Shown here piece by piece: positions 53,431-63,897 of a stretch of 64,000 bases of DNA (position 1 is the first letter of the stretch; every line of letters starts with the position of its first letter). The position numbers and the translations under genes were made by a program. Source of the stretch: Amphiura filiformis (Eukaryota; Echinodermata; Ophiuroidea; Amphilepidida; Amphiuridae); NCBI RefSeq assembly GCF_039555335.1, contig NC_092640.1, positions 34,652,784-34,716,783 on the forward strand, in the 5' to 3' direction. The notes under the pieces are model-generated. The model made no database searches. It was not told where the DNA came from and saw only the letters and a program-made list of their open reading frames with translations.

Positions 53431-56400
53431 TTACAGCAGACCAATTGCATTTTTGAATCCACCCAAACTCATTGAATTAAAATTGATACGAAGATTTGGA
53501 GGAAGATTGTTCCAAGCAACTGAAGATCTGTAAAGGAAAGTTTTCTTTCCAGAAGAGGTTTTCCATATTGGAACAACCAAACTGTTTTGAGATTGACCCC
53601 TTGTACATTTGGAATGTGTAGAATGAGTGAAAGTAAAATGAGATGAAAGATAATTAGGAGCAATTTGTGTGAGACATTTAAAAGTTAAAATAAGTAATTG
53701 ATGCTCCCATCTACAGCCAAGTTTAACCCAGTCTAGGTCCCTCATCATATTGTCTACTGAAGTTCTAATGTCTGCAGAGAGCAAAACACGAGCTAGCCTA
53801 TTATGCAAAATTTGGAGCTCATTTTTGTGACAGGCACTGAAATTGGACCAAACAGAACTGCAGTAGTCAAAATGAGGAAAGACAAGGGCTTGCTGAAAAG
53901 CATTTTGACAGTTTTCCATGGAAGGTATTGCTTTACTCTCTGAATAACTCCTATACGCTTGGATATGTTAGAAGATAAATAATTTACATGTTCATTCCAT
54001 GATAGATGTGAATCAAAGGTAACTCCTAAATATTTAAACTTTTCCACTCTTTCAATTTGTTCATTTCCATAGACAAGAGAAACATTGTTAAACTTATGAA
54101 GAGCTTGTCTTGTTCCAAATAACATCAGTTTAGTTTTCTTTATGTTAAGAGTTAAATTGTTGGCCTGGAACCAATCAGCAATGTTATTCAGGTTAGCACT
54201 AAGATCATTTTGCAGAATATTGGGATCAGATGAACTAAGTAAAAGAGTTGTATCATCAGCATACATTACACACTTACAGTTAGAATTTACAGACTCAGGC
54301 AGAGAGTTAACAAATACAATGAATAATAACGGTCCCAAGATTGAACCTTGAGGAACACCGATACCAATTTCCTTAAAATCTGAAAGGGTAGAGTTTATAT
54401 TTACTGCCTGAGATCTACCACTAAGATACGAGTGAAACCAATTAATTGCATTTCCTTTAATACCATATGATTTAAGTTTAGAAATAAGAAGGTCATGGTT
54501 CACCGTGTCAAATGCCTTCTTTAAATCTAAGAAAATTGAACCTGTAACTTTACCATTGTTTATATTATTGAGAATATGATCTGTTACATCTAAAAGAGCA
54601 GTATTAGTACTGTGATTCTTCCTAAAACCTGATTGACATGGATTCAAAATATTATTACATGTGAGATAATTATACAATTGATCATGTACAGCACGTTCCA
54701 AAATCTTTGAAATGCAGGGAAGAACTGAAATGGGCCTAAAGTTGCTGACATCATTTTTATCACCACTCTTGAATATAGGAGTAACCTTTGCTTTCTTCCA
54801 TTCACTTGGGAAGGTAGATGTGAACATGGAAAGGTTACAAATATATGCAAGGGGGTGACAAATTACTGGTGTAGCTATCTTCAAGAGTTTAATACTGAAG
54901 TTATCAATACCTGAAGACTTATTGTTTGCAAAGTTACAAATTTGATCAAAGATGAAGTCTGGAGTTATGATATCAAATTGAAAGTCTTCATACATGTAAT
55001 CCCCAGTATTAGACAAAACATTATTACAATCATCATTATTAAACTTATTAGCCAACGTATTACCAATAGAAGTAAAATAACTATTAAACTGATTGGCTGT
55101 TTCAGCATCATTACAAGTAAAGCCATCCTTAGTCTGAACATTAGTAGCAGAAGACTTATTTTTAGGAATCAATTTCCTTATAGTACCCCATAATTTCTTT
55201 GAATCATTAATATTATTATTGATAGCATCATTGCAATAGTTCTTCTTTAATGTTTTATTAAGTTTATTTACATCATTTCTTAATTTTCTAGCCATTGCCC
55301 AATCATGGGGATTATTGGATTTATGTGCTTTTGAATAGTAATGATCCCTATCTTTAGAAAGCTTTATATATTCACTTGTAATCCACTCAGGAAGTGATCC
55401 CTTTATCCTTTTTTCTTTCACAGGACAATGCAAATTGCAAATTTGGTCAAACATGTCTTGAAAACTTTTATAGGCATTGTCCACATCATTACACATAAGT
55501 ATCTTATCCCAATTAGTTTTCTTAACTGTGTCAATAAATTTGTGCTCATTGAAGTTTTTAAAACATCTAGATTTTATGATCTTAGGAGGTACCTTTACTT
55601 TTTTATTTTTACGAATTAAGTATGTAAGAGAGTGATCAGAAAGTCCTAGGCTGTGAACACCAGATGAATATACCTTATAAATCAGGTTTTGATACAAAAA
55701 TTAAGTCTAGTTTAGATTTAGTTGTCTCAGTTATTCTAGTATAATCATTGATAAGCTGAAGCATATTACAATGTGAAGAAAGATTATTAATTTTACGTGA
55801 GTTAATTTTCTTACTTAATTAAAATCTCCTACTACAACAACATCATCATAAAGGGAGGTATTATTTTGAAAGATTGAATCCAACTTGTCCAAGTATTCAG
55901 CTTTAGAATCAGGTGGCCTATAAACAGTACCCAGAAGGATAGGCTTGGTATGAGGCAAATTTAGCTCTATCCATAAAGCTTCAACATCATATGAACAATT
56001 ATGCAAATTGGAATTTTCTTTAAAAATAATACCATCTTTAACATAACATAACATACCACCATGTTGCATATGGGTTCTATCAAGCCTACTTATGTTATAA
56101 CCATCAATTTGTATCTCATTATCACTAATATTTTTATCCAACCAAGTTTCAGTGAGACATAACACATCAAAATTGTTGTCATTAAGTAAAATTCTTATAT
56201 GATCTACTTTATAGCTTAAGACTTTGAATATTAACATGTCCTATTTTAAAACCTTTTGATAAAGAACAATTAAAATCAATAAATCTATCCTTGAAGGGAA
56301 GCTCATCATTGGCTATTCTGAAAAAGCAATTGTCACAAAACCAGTTACATGTGTAATCAGAATTGTTTTCAATACATTTCACATGAAAGTGAAGATCACA

Positions 56401-56805
56401 GTTTTTACATACTTTATAATCACAGGTCTTAATTTTACAAACACATTTACCACACACATTCAAATTCTGAGAATTCCTCATAAAATATTCACCAAAAGGA
56501 ATTTGATTATTGCAATTTTTAAAGAAGCAGCAAGCACAGACCCAGTTATTACATGAATCTACCTGGGATCTATCAATACAATGAATGTGAAAGTCAAGTG
56601 TGCAATTACTACATGTTACAAAATTAATCGTCTTTTTCTTAACAATTTTACTATGACATGTACCACAAGATGACTTATTACCTGTACATGCAGACCCATA
56701 CATGTATTGATTGGGTTTAATTTTTCCAAACCCACTTGAGTTCAAGTCTCTATTATTATCATCAAAACTTGTTGAAACATTATCAATATTACATTCACTT
56801 TGCAT
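53431..56805 (-). pseudogene. LINE ORF2: PHD-like zinc fingers, endonuclease, reverse transcriptase (frameshifted)
   Basis: Segments in order: 56805-56209 has two PHD-like Cys/His clusters and the start of the endonuclease (GHVNIQSL). 56237-55815 continues the EEP endonuclease (LTETWLD, GTVYRPP, VVVGDFN). A broken stretch at 55814-55698 encodes the rest of that domain. 55697-53793 is the reverse transcriptase, with motif A FLDLKKAFD (residues 389-397 of this segment), GVPQGS (447-452) and MYADD (478-482). 53919-53431 is the C-terminal domain, including DYCSSVWSN. Frame changes lie near 56230, 55820, 55685 and 53920. All RT catalytic aspartates are present. Confidence 0.9.
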
Positions 56806-56907
56806 ATATTATACAATCAGGATTCAATGTATGCTCAACATTGAATATATTATCAGAAACTTTACCTTTTGCAGTATCCTTTGTTTTGTACATGGAATTA
56901 ATATTAT

Positions 56908-58386
56908 TTACTTCACAGTCTGATTTCTGTTGACATGAAAATCCCTAATAAACTGTATATAGTTCTGTGCAAGAATAGTCAATCCTTGTTTCCTAAGATG
57001 GAGCTTGTCATCGGCTAAGTCTTTGAGTGAAATGTTATTATTATCAATATATGTCCATCCATTGCTATGGCATAGAATTGCCAGTCTCTTGTTGAAGTCG
57101 GTAATCCATACATTTCGAGAGCGAAGTTCTTGACGAGTAAGAGATGAGATTGCAACATGAATTCCCACAGGAATATTGCACACAATGTCACACAGTAGAT
57201 GTATACACTCAGAAGGTGTACGAGAGTTTACATTATTAGTCCCACAATGAATAATGATAGAAGAAGGCTTGTATTCCTTGATGAATGTTGGCAGTAATTT
57301 AGACCAGATAGTGAGGGTAGTCCCTGGAATGCACCTGTTGATGACTTTGAATCTTCGAGACATCCTGCGACCAGAAAGATCCTTGGGAATCGAATCCCCA
57401 ACAATCAGAATTGTTCTCTTCTGGGGTGACTGAGGGGGAGCCGAGGCTGTCAGAGGGGGTGCAGGTGTTGCAGATGATGGAGGTGGTGATGATGGTGGTT
57501 TAGCTTTCACTGATTTGGTCGCTGTAGGTTTCTTGGGTTTCTTCTGATCTTTTCTAATCCATGGAAGGGGCAGAGGGGGAAGATCAGATTCAACACAATC
57601 TGCTAAGGACACATCTTCAACTTCAAGAACACTAAATGGGTTACTGGTAGGTATGGTTGGAATATCAAAAGTTGTCACATTAAGTTGTACATGAGTTGGT
57701 TCAGGAATATCTATCATAATATGTTGAGTGGTAGGGGTTGATGTTACAGGAGTTGAAATGGTTTCACAAATTGGAGATGAGGCATGACTAGTCTGAGTTC
57801 CTGTTGTATTGAGTTCATGCTGATGAGTAGTCTGAGTTGATGTTGTCATGGTAACAAGCTGCTGATCAGTTTGGGTGCCAACTGACTTACATATCTGTTG
57901 ATATCTAACAGGTGTGGAAGTAACAGGTACACCTGCTGCGAATGAAATTTCATCATCAGAGTCACAAGTTTCAGAGACATTTGATACATTGCTGGTGTGA
58001 GTGTCCAGTAAGTTACTAATGTGGCTTTGAAGAACAGAGGATACCCATGTAGAATGCTGGATTCCTTGCACAGACATAGTGTTCCTTGTAGGATAGCAAG
58101 TGATGGTGACAGCTAGTTCACAGCATCTAAAGATGAGACCATGTTGCTTGCCCTTGTCTTCTGGTGATGGATACAGTGATGTCAGTTCTCTTATAACAGA
58201 GTCAAAATATTCTGGGTTAATTGATACAGTGGTTGAAATAGACTTGGGTTCAATAATCCATTTTGAATCTCCAAAAATGTCATCTTGAGAAAAACCAGCA
58301 AAAGATAGGTTAAAGTTTGCCAGGGTTCTATGCATAATACTCCATGCTGAGTGCATTGTCTGATGAAAGGAAGATGCCATTGTCAA
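56908..58386 (-). CDS. LINE ORF1 with C-terminal SGNH esterase-like domain
   Basis: Intact 492-codon frame. Residues 1-150 are of unknown fold; 160-320 are Thr/Ser/Pro-rich with repeated GTQT and STPV words and a basic KKPKKP segment that may bind nucleic acid. From 325 a hydrolase domain carries the block I serine in VGDSIP (330-332), block III GTNNVN (382-387) and block V DDKLH (Asp460, His463), so the SGNH catalytic set is complete. Esterase-type ORF1 proteins are known from CR1-like LINEs, where they accompany the RNP. It lies 102 bases upstream of the ORF2 segment on the same strand. Confidence 0.88.
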   Translation of the reverse strand: MTMASSFHQTMHSAWSIMHRTLANFNLSFAGFSQDDIFGDSKWIIEPKSISTTVSINPEYFDSVIRELTSLYPSPEDKGKQHGLIFRCCELAVTITCYPTRNTMSVQGIQHSTWVSSVLQSHISNLLDTHTSNVSNVSETCDSDDEISFAAGVPVTSTPVRYQQICKSVGTQTDQQLVTMTTSTQTTHQHELNTTGTQTSHASSPICETISTPVTSTPTTQHIMIDIPEPTHVQLNVTTFDIPTIPTSNPFSVLEVEDVSLADCVESDLPPLPLPWIRKDQKKPKKPTATKSVKAKPPSSPPPSSATPAPPLTASAPPQSPQKRTILIVGDSIPKDLSGRRMSRRFKVINRCIPGTTLTIWSKLLPTFIKEYKPSSIIIHCGTNNVNSRTPSECIHLLCDIVCNIPVGIHVAISSLTRQELRSRNVWITDFNKRLAILCHSNGWTYIDNNNISLKDLADDKLHLRKQGLTILAQNYIQFIRDFHVNRNQTVK

Positions 58387-58700
58387 TCAATAACCAATTG
58401 TTACTCCTTGTAAATTTGGATCAATACAGGATGTAGCTGGTAGACATGAAGACAACTTAATATGTAGAATATATATGAAGACAGCACAGAATTTCAAACT
58501 AAATTCATTAAAATCTCCACAAATATATCAAAATCAGCAATAAAAATTATATGTAGAGATTCCTGGTGATAAGTCCAAGATGATGATATAAAATTTAACA
58601 GCAACACAATAGATTTTCAGCAACAACAAGTCAATCAAATGAGAGCTCAGGATATGTGTGTGTACACCTCTTGAGCACCTACCATGGTTGAAAAGTAATG

Positions 58701-59250
58701 GGACAATTAATATGCAATTGGCGTCAATTAAAAAACAAAAGGAATAATTTGAGTTTCATTTATGAAAGTCCGAAAATACGCAAAATAATCAGGAATGTGC
58801 GCCTTGTGCAAATACTCAAGTAAACAAGTCATGTGTCGAAGGTGTCAACAAACTCTCCTGGGTCAATGTCTGTTCGTCAGTCGATGGCGACGCAAAATTG
58901 CATCACCGAAGTCATTACATTTGATGAAAGTTTCATACACACACAAAAAAGGTAAAAACAAAAAAAAGATAGGGAGACACCCGTAGGCTCAGGGCATTTC
59001 ACTATATACAGTCATAAAATAGATAGTACATGATGTGTGGTCTAGTGTGATGCAGAATTCACTGCTTAATTGGAGTATAAATGATCCAGATCCAGATGAT
59101 CTATGCTCGTGCTCAATCAAACACAATGATGAACACAGGCCACATTCATGCATTGCTCGAGAGGTCTTAGCCAAGAATTTGCTCATCGATAGCTTCACAT
59201 TCTAGGCTAAAGACCATTGCATTCAAAATCTAGTCGGATTCACTGAAGCA
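58701..59250. other. Gene-free stretch upstream of DNAJC10
   Basis: No gene recognised. The 63- and 69-codon frames here lack motifs. May hold distal promoter sequence. Confidence 0.4.
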
Positions 59251-59328
59251 TGACACCGTGTAAAGCAATGGAAGTTCAGAAGTAAACACAGCCGATCACG
59301 ACAGGCGATTGCATCAAAAATGTTGCTT
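59251..59328 (+). repeat. ~80-bp direct repeat upstream of DNAJC10 (pair with 59734-59813)
   Basis: TGACACCGTGTAAAGCAATG, GAAGTTCAGAAGTAAACACA, GATCACGACAGGCGATTGCA and TCAAAAATGTTGCT recur at 59734-59813 with few changes, 483 bp away. The second copy ends about 170 bp before the DNAJC10 start codon, so the pair spans the likely promoter. Confidence 0.8.
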
Positions 59329-59537
59329 TAAATTACACTTCAGCAAAATTTTAGACTGTCCAAAATAGGCAAATCTTGCTCAAAAGATGCAGTTGACTTA
59401 TCGAAATAACTTTCAACCAAATTTCAAAATTTGTTGAGATTTTTATATCACTGGAAACCTCTGGCTTCATAATGTTTATACATGTACAAAATATTTCTTG
59501 CAGATTAATTAGTTTAGCAAAGATATCGTGAAATTTG

Positions 59538-59567
59538 AATTTCGTTCTGGTGCACCAGAACGAAATT
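59538..59567. repeat. 30-bp perfect palindrome
   Basis: AATTTCGTTCTGGTG followed by its exact reverse complement CACCAGAACGAAATT, with no spacer. It lies between the two direct repeats upstream of DNAJC10. Confidence 0.9.
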
Positions 59568-59733
59568 ACAACGCATTGTCTATGGAGCAGTGTAATACAC
59601 ATAATCATGCATAACTTCATGAACATAAAATCGGAATCAACTGAAATTTTGGGAATAGGTTTTTTCGTGGATATCTAATGAAAAATGACATAAATAGAGG
59701 ATGCTAGGATCACGAAATACTCCTTTAAGTAAA

Positions 59734-59813
59734 TGACATTGTGAAAAGCAATGGAAGTTCAGAAGTAAACACACAGCTGATCACGACAAGCGATTGCATC
59801 AAAAATGTTGCTA
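59734..59813 (+). repeat. ~80-bp direct repeat, proximal copy
   Basis: Matches 59251-59328 (TGACATTGTGAAAAGCAATG...TCAAAAATGTTGCT). The intervening sequence (59329-59733) is unique in the window and includes the 30-bp palindrome. Confidence 0.8.
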
Positions 59814-59983
59814 AATAATATGTTGATGGAAATCAAATTGTGCATGGCGATTTGAGTATTAAGTATTTGCCAAAGCAGTATAAGCTCACAAATATGTTAA
59901 AATGAAATGTTTTTACTCTAGTTTCCAGGTGCAGATTTTAAAGCTTTAAATAACATCAAACTTGAAAGGCAAATCACCTGAAG

Positions 59984-60193
59984 ATGAAACATCACCAAGT
60001 CTTTCTTTCCTGGAGGAACATCATTAAAGGAACACTATGGACTTCCTTTATATTGCTGGCTATTCTAGTGCCAGTAATTGTGAGCAAAAAGGATTTCTAT
60101 GAACTTCTTGATATTGAACGTGATGCAAGCCATAAAGACATCAGGAGGGCATTCAAGAAACTGGCACTGAGCATGCATCCAGATAAAAATCCG
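59984..60193 (+). CDS. DNAJC10: DnaJ homolog subfamily C member 10 (ERdj5), coding exon 1
   Basis: Encodes the first 70 residues of an ER-resident disulphide reductase that works with BiP in ER-associated degradation. A basic N terminus is followed by a hydrophobic ER signal (ILLAILVPVIV, about 23-33). The J domain starts at KKDFYELLDIERDAS (about 35) and contains the HPD motif (MHPDKNP), which triggers Hsp70 ATPase. ATG 59984 is the first in frame with the signal; the context AAGATGA is acceptable. The exon ends CCG|GTAAGA in phase 0, as exon 2 requires. Confidence 0.93.
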
Positions 60194-60578
60194 GTAAGAT
60201 TAAACAAGAACTTTCTGAAAATAATAGCTAAGGTTTTTATGTAGCATTTGGTATAATCCCAAGAAAAATTAACAACCCATTAGTTCCATTACTCTCCCCC
60301 TTCAAAAAAAAAAAAAAAAGAAATAACAAAAGTAAGAAAAATGATGAGGCAAGACTGACAGGCACAATGTTGAATGTTCACAATCCTAATTCATATATTT
60401 TCATTGAAGGGGCATTTCGTGAACCACAGCCTCACCGCCCTCATCCCCTACTTTTCTCAAAAAAGTTGATGTTTTTAAGGACTAATGGTTCTTGAACAAG
60501 TTTTAACCCTAACAAGGAACATATCGGAAGGCAGAGAAGAAACAAAAAAGGAGAGAAGATGAAGAAAGATTTCACTTG

Positions 60579-60680
60579 GCACCCCCGGGAATTGACCCTG
60601 GGACCCCTCAGGTGCCACACACACGATCACCGACTTCATGCCACGAGGGAGTCGCTTGCCCGGCTAGCGACTTGGTGCCC
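60579..60680 (-). pseudogene. tRNA-like sequence / SINE head in DNAJC10 intron 1
   Basis: On minus it starts GGGCACCAAGTCGC, forms a D-arm-like hairpin GTCGC-tagccgggcaa-GCGAC, and ends GGGTCAATTCCC (B-box/T-arm-like) with GGGTGCC, complementary to the 5' GGCACC. It is about 102 nt, too long for a normal tRNA, and the anticodon arm is not clear. It is best read as a tRNA-derived pseudogene or SINE. Confidence 0.5.
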
Positions 60681-61741
60681 ATAATGATAAATGACTTAGG
60701 GTGATTGCGCAATGCCATCAGTCCATCACGTGGAATGTATGCATGCAGAATGGTTTTCCTTGTAAGATTTTTAGGTGTTAGGGTTAATATTTAGCTAATT
60801 GGTGGTTCTGTCTTCCCTTAGAATCCCAAATGCTTCCCCAGATAGGTATCCAATCTGAAAAGAAAATTAATTTTGCATGAAATAATGCAAATCAGGAACC
60901 AGCTTCCTTAATCTTTGTGTGTATTACTACGTGTGTATATAGTATGATCACTAATCACCATTGCACAGGGAAGAATTACTGACCCAACACTTCCCTGTTT
61001 TGAACTAAAGCATCCCCTAGTTTCCCTCAAAATAATTATTTTAGGGATGGGAATAGGTAATTAAAAAAAGCCAAGGGGCTGCTACATGTTTGCAAATGCT
61101 ATGTACCTGTTGTATCTTCCCTAAATGACACTTGATGAATTCACCTACCCTACAGTCAGACACTGCCAGTCAGTGACCATCTATTTCATTCCAAACATGA
61201 CCATAAACATAATAAGACATGCTTCAGTTATTTACTGTTCCCCAAAATTTCCCCAAATTAGTTCTTTTTTTAATTCTGTTGATATTCTTTTCCTTTTTTT
61301 TTCTCTCTTTTTTTTCAAAACACAAAATTCTTCCCCAAAGGGCAAAATTATTCCCTCCCCTTTGGGGGCAAATAATGGAAGAATAGACACTCCTGGTTTT
61401 GGCTGAAACTTACTAATTTTGACTGACCGCTTCAGGTGATATGTTTCGGTCATTTTAACTTCCAGGAGAAAAAAACCCAACCAATCATCTGTCATGAAAA
61501 GTATGCCCGTCCGTTAAAGAGTGCTTTATTTTTCGTCGCTAATGGAATCAGTCATTTTAAATGGTACTTTTAGTATTAAAATTGCAAGAGAAATATCAAC
61601 ATTTATAAGTTTAAACAATTAAGGACCATTGGCAAGGGGCATGAATGAGCAAAGTGAAAACGCCTCACATCAGCGAAACTTTTCCTGTGTGATCATTTGC
61701 TTTTTATGGTTTAAAACTTTGCTCTCAAATTTAATGTTTAG
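60681..61741. other. DNAJC10 intron 1, remainder
   Basis: The intron runs from 60194 to 61741. Apart from the tRNA-like piece, an A16 run near 60306 and a T-rich stretch near 61264-61318, nothing is recognised. It ends with the acceptor TTTAATGTTTAG. Confidence 0.6.
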
Positions 61742-61913
61742 GATGATCCAAAAGCCCACGACAAGTTTGTTGAGATCAACCGTGCCTATGAAGTACTAAA
61801 AGATGATGATTTGAGGAAAAAATATGACCGTTTTGGAGAAGAAGGACTGAAGGACCAGGGTCAGGGACAATGGAATCGATATGAAAGCTGGCAATTCTAC
61901 AAGACTGAATTTG
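61742..61913 (+). CDS. DNAJC10: DNAJC10 (ERdj5), coding exon 2
   Basis: Follows TTTAG and opens in phase 0 with DDPKAHDKF, completing the J domain: [18 protein letters not shown], then FGEEGLKD. After the domain come the [15 protein letters not shown] residues characteristic of ERdj5, which lacks the Gly/Phe-rich region of other DnaJ proteins. It ends TTTG|GTAAGT, phase 1. The extended open frame after this point is intron. Confidence 0.93.
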
Positions 61914-62660
61914 GTAAGTGCGCAGGGCAGAGAGTAAGGGGTGTATACATTTTGAGAGCTTGCATATTTGCAGAGGATATAGTACACATGTAAGTACAGG
62001 TTAGAAAACTGGTACCGGTAATGCTACAGGTTATACCTAGATGTGACACACTCTGATTCAAGCCAAAGGCGGCAAATTTGAAATTGAGATAAAGGCAAAA
62101 GTATGGAGTGAAAAACAATAAAATACATAAGAAAATAAGATAACACAAAACTTCAGAACCAAGTATGCTAGGCCTTTGATGTTTTGAGTTTATGATAGCC
62201 TAATGTTGTATGGTAATAATTATAGTAACTCAATTGTCAAAAATGTCTCCTTTGGAGTCCATAGACTAGATTGTGTCATATACACATGTAATATTGTGAG
62301 GATGTGTAGATGGTGAGAGAAGAGGGAGGGATCCTCTTACAATATAATGTACCTTCATTAATTAACTGATGTGATCTTTAGTTTAAAAAGCAATGAACTT
62401 GCCATACTAAACATAATAATTAATTTTATAAAGTTATGATCAGATTAAAACAAGTAAACAATTTTGGTGATGAAATTGTTGGTTCGGCAGTTTGTTTTCA
62501 TATACATAATGTAGCATTTGGCATTGTCAGAGAAACCTTTTGATTTGTTGTAGATTGTGTAGTTTTGTTGAACATTCCCAATTGATTGCATAACAGAATT
62601 GTAATGCAACTAAATAGTACTGTTAAATGAATGATCTGTTTTGTTTTTTGTATTTTACAG
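61914..62660. other. DNAJC10 intron 2
   Basis: 747-bp intron ending TTTTGTATTTTACAG. No repeat or gene recognised. Confidence 0.7.
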
Positions 62661-62711
62661 GTCTTTATGATGAGGATCCTGAAATTGTCACCCTCAGCAA
62701 GACAGATTTTG
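62661..62711 (+). CDS. DNAJC10: DNAJC10 (ERdj5), coding exon 3
   Basis: This 51-bp exon continues after the split glycine as LYDEDPEIVTLSKTDF, the linker leading into the first thioredoxin domain. It ends TTTTG|GTAAGC in phase 1. The short exon and both phases match the neighbours. The sequence DEDPEIVTL is close to what is known from vertebrate ERdj5. Confidence 0.92.
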
Positions 62712-62987
62712 GTAAGCCACAAGTCAGATTAAAAAAAGAAGAGTAAGCCATTTAAGGTACCCCAAATGTTCCACCCTCAACCTACATGTTGTTTTGCCAT
62801 TTAAAATCATAAACTGAGCCCAAACCATGGGCCAACGCGTACGAGGGGTTCTGATGAAGATGAACCAATTTTTTATGCCCACTGAAAAACTAATTTAGTA
62901 AGTCCCTGAATGTTTTAAAGAAAACAAAATTTAATATTCTATTTTTCTTTGTCTGCCCTGTAAATGTATCCCATTGTATGTGGTACA

Positions 62988-63731
62988 TACCGTATTTCCT
63001 TAATTGTGACACGATCAAGGGAAACAAGTCGGATGTCGCTAATTAATATTGATTTTGAGATATTGGCAAAAAGTGTTAAAATTCTTTTGTTTTATATTGT
63101 TTTCAGCGATTGATAAATTGACGTAACTTCACAAAGAAAAGTCGTATCAGCATGGGGTTTTCAGTTTCTGAAAGCTCTAAATGTCCTCTTTAGAAACATG
63201 TGTAAAACTCATTTTCGACCAGGGTCGACATGTGACTCATTCCCTTGATCATGTAACAATTAAATACATCCGGGGGCGTTGCATTTTCCAAAGGGGGGGG
63301 GGGGTTTATAAGAGGCCATTTTTAGAATCATTAGGTAAGCTTAAAACTCACGCTGAAATGACGAACTATGAACATAGGATAAATGACTTCCGGTTCACTT
63401 ATGGGTTTACAGTCCCGACCATTGAAAAATTTATGTTTATACAATTTTACACACTGTTTTCATGAACTTTTCAGGTGTAATTCGTAATATTGCAGTCAAA
63501 ACTTTGTATCTTTCTTGGTTACCGTAATTAAGATGGGGTCTGGTGGAGCATGCCTGTATGTTCTTTTTTCCTTTCCACCAGGCCCAAGTACAGGTGAATA
63601 AAAATGGAAAAAAAAAGAAAAAGAATTGGGTCCTTTGTTCAGAGGGGGGCGGTAGTTTGAAGGTTATTTCATCACAAAAACTGCTGGGGGCGTTTATATG
63701 AAAGGGAGCAACTATTCGAGGAAATACGGTA
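62988..63731. mobile_element. 744-bp MITE with TACCGTATTTCCT ends in DNAJC10 intron 3
   Basis: The left end TACCGTATTTCCTT and right end CGAGGAAATACGGTA are inverted. TA flanks fit a TA duplication. The inner G-rich GGGGGCGTT words (63271, 63687) also mirror. It was itself split by the element at 63005-63258. Confidence 0.7.
63005..63258. mobile_element. 254-bp MITE of the TGTGAYRCGATCAAG family, nested
   Basis: TGTGACACGATCAAGGGAAA at the left and CATTCCCTTGATCATGTAACA at the right are inverted. The inner GATTTTGAGATA and GGGGTTTTCAGTTTCTGAAAG match the 11184 and 96 elements. It is inserted about 17 bp inside the left end of the MITE at 62988. Confidence 0.7.
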
Positions 63732-63801
63732 CACTATTAGCAATAACAGCAAAATGTGTTTTAGAAAGTAACATTGTTTCTTGATGTTTTGTTGTGTACA
63801 G

Positions 63802-63884
63802 AGCAATCAGTATTTGGTGAGGACGTATGGTTTGTCAATTTCTACTCACCACGTTGCCATCATTGCCATGACTTGGCACCCACA
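63802..63884 (+). CDS. DNAJC10: DNAJC10 (ERdj5), coding exon 4 (first thioredoxin domain)
   Basis: After TTGTGTACAG it encodes EQSVFGEDVWFVNFYSP and RCHHCHDLAPT. WFVNFYSP is the thioredoxin beta strand and CHHC the redox-active motif of the first of several thioredoxin-like domains in ERdj5 (a CxHC motif is usual). It ends CCCACA|GTAAGT in phase 0, where a tryptophan-starting exon is expected. The remaining domains and the ER-retention tail lie beyond the window. Confidence 0.93.
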
Positions 63885-63897
63885 GTAAGTGTTGTAT

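Larger units (their letters stand above)
53221..58700 (-). mobile_element. Near full-length CR1/L2-like LINE
   Basis: Oriented right to left, it has ORF1 (56908-58386), ORF2 (53431-56805, frameshifted) and a short 3' UTR ending in AATAAATAACGAATAAATAA at about 53221. A short tandem-repeat 3' tail instead of poly(A), an esterase-type ORF1, and zinc fingers before an APE-type endonuclease point to the CR1/L2 group; the clade needs a tree. The 5' limit at 58700 is a guess. ORF1 is intact and ORF2 has only a few single-base frameshifts, so the insertion is young, or the breaks are assembly errors. Confidence 0.85.

Noticed and set aside
61811-61993. 60-codon ORF starting inside DNAJC10 exon 2
   Set aside because: It is the exon-2 frame read on past the GTAAGT donor into intron 2, not a separate gene.
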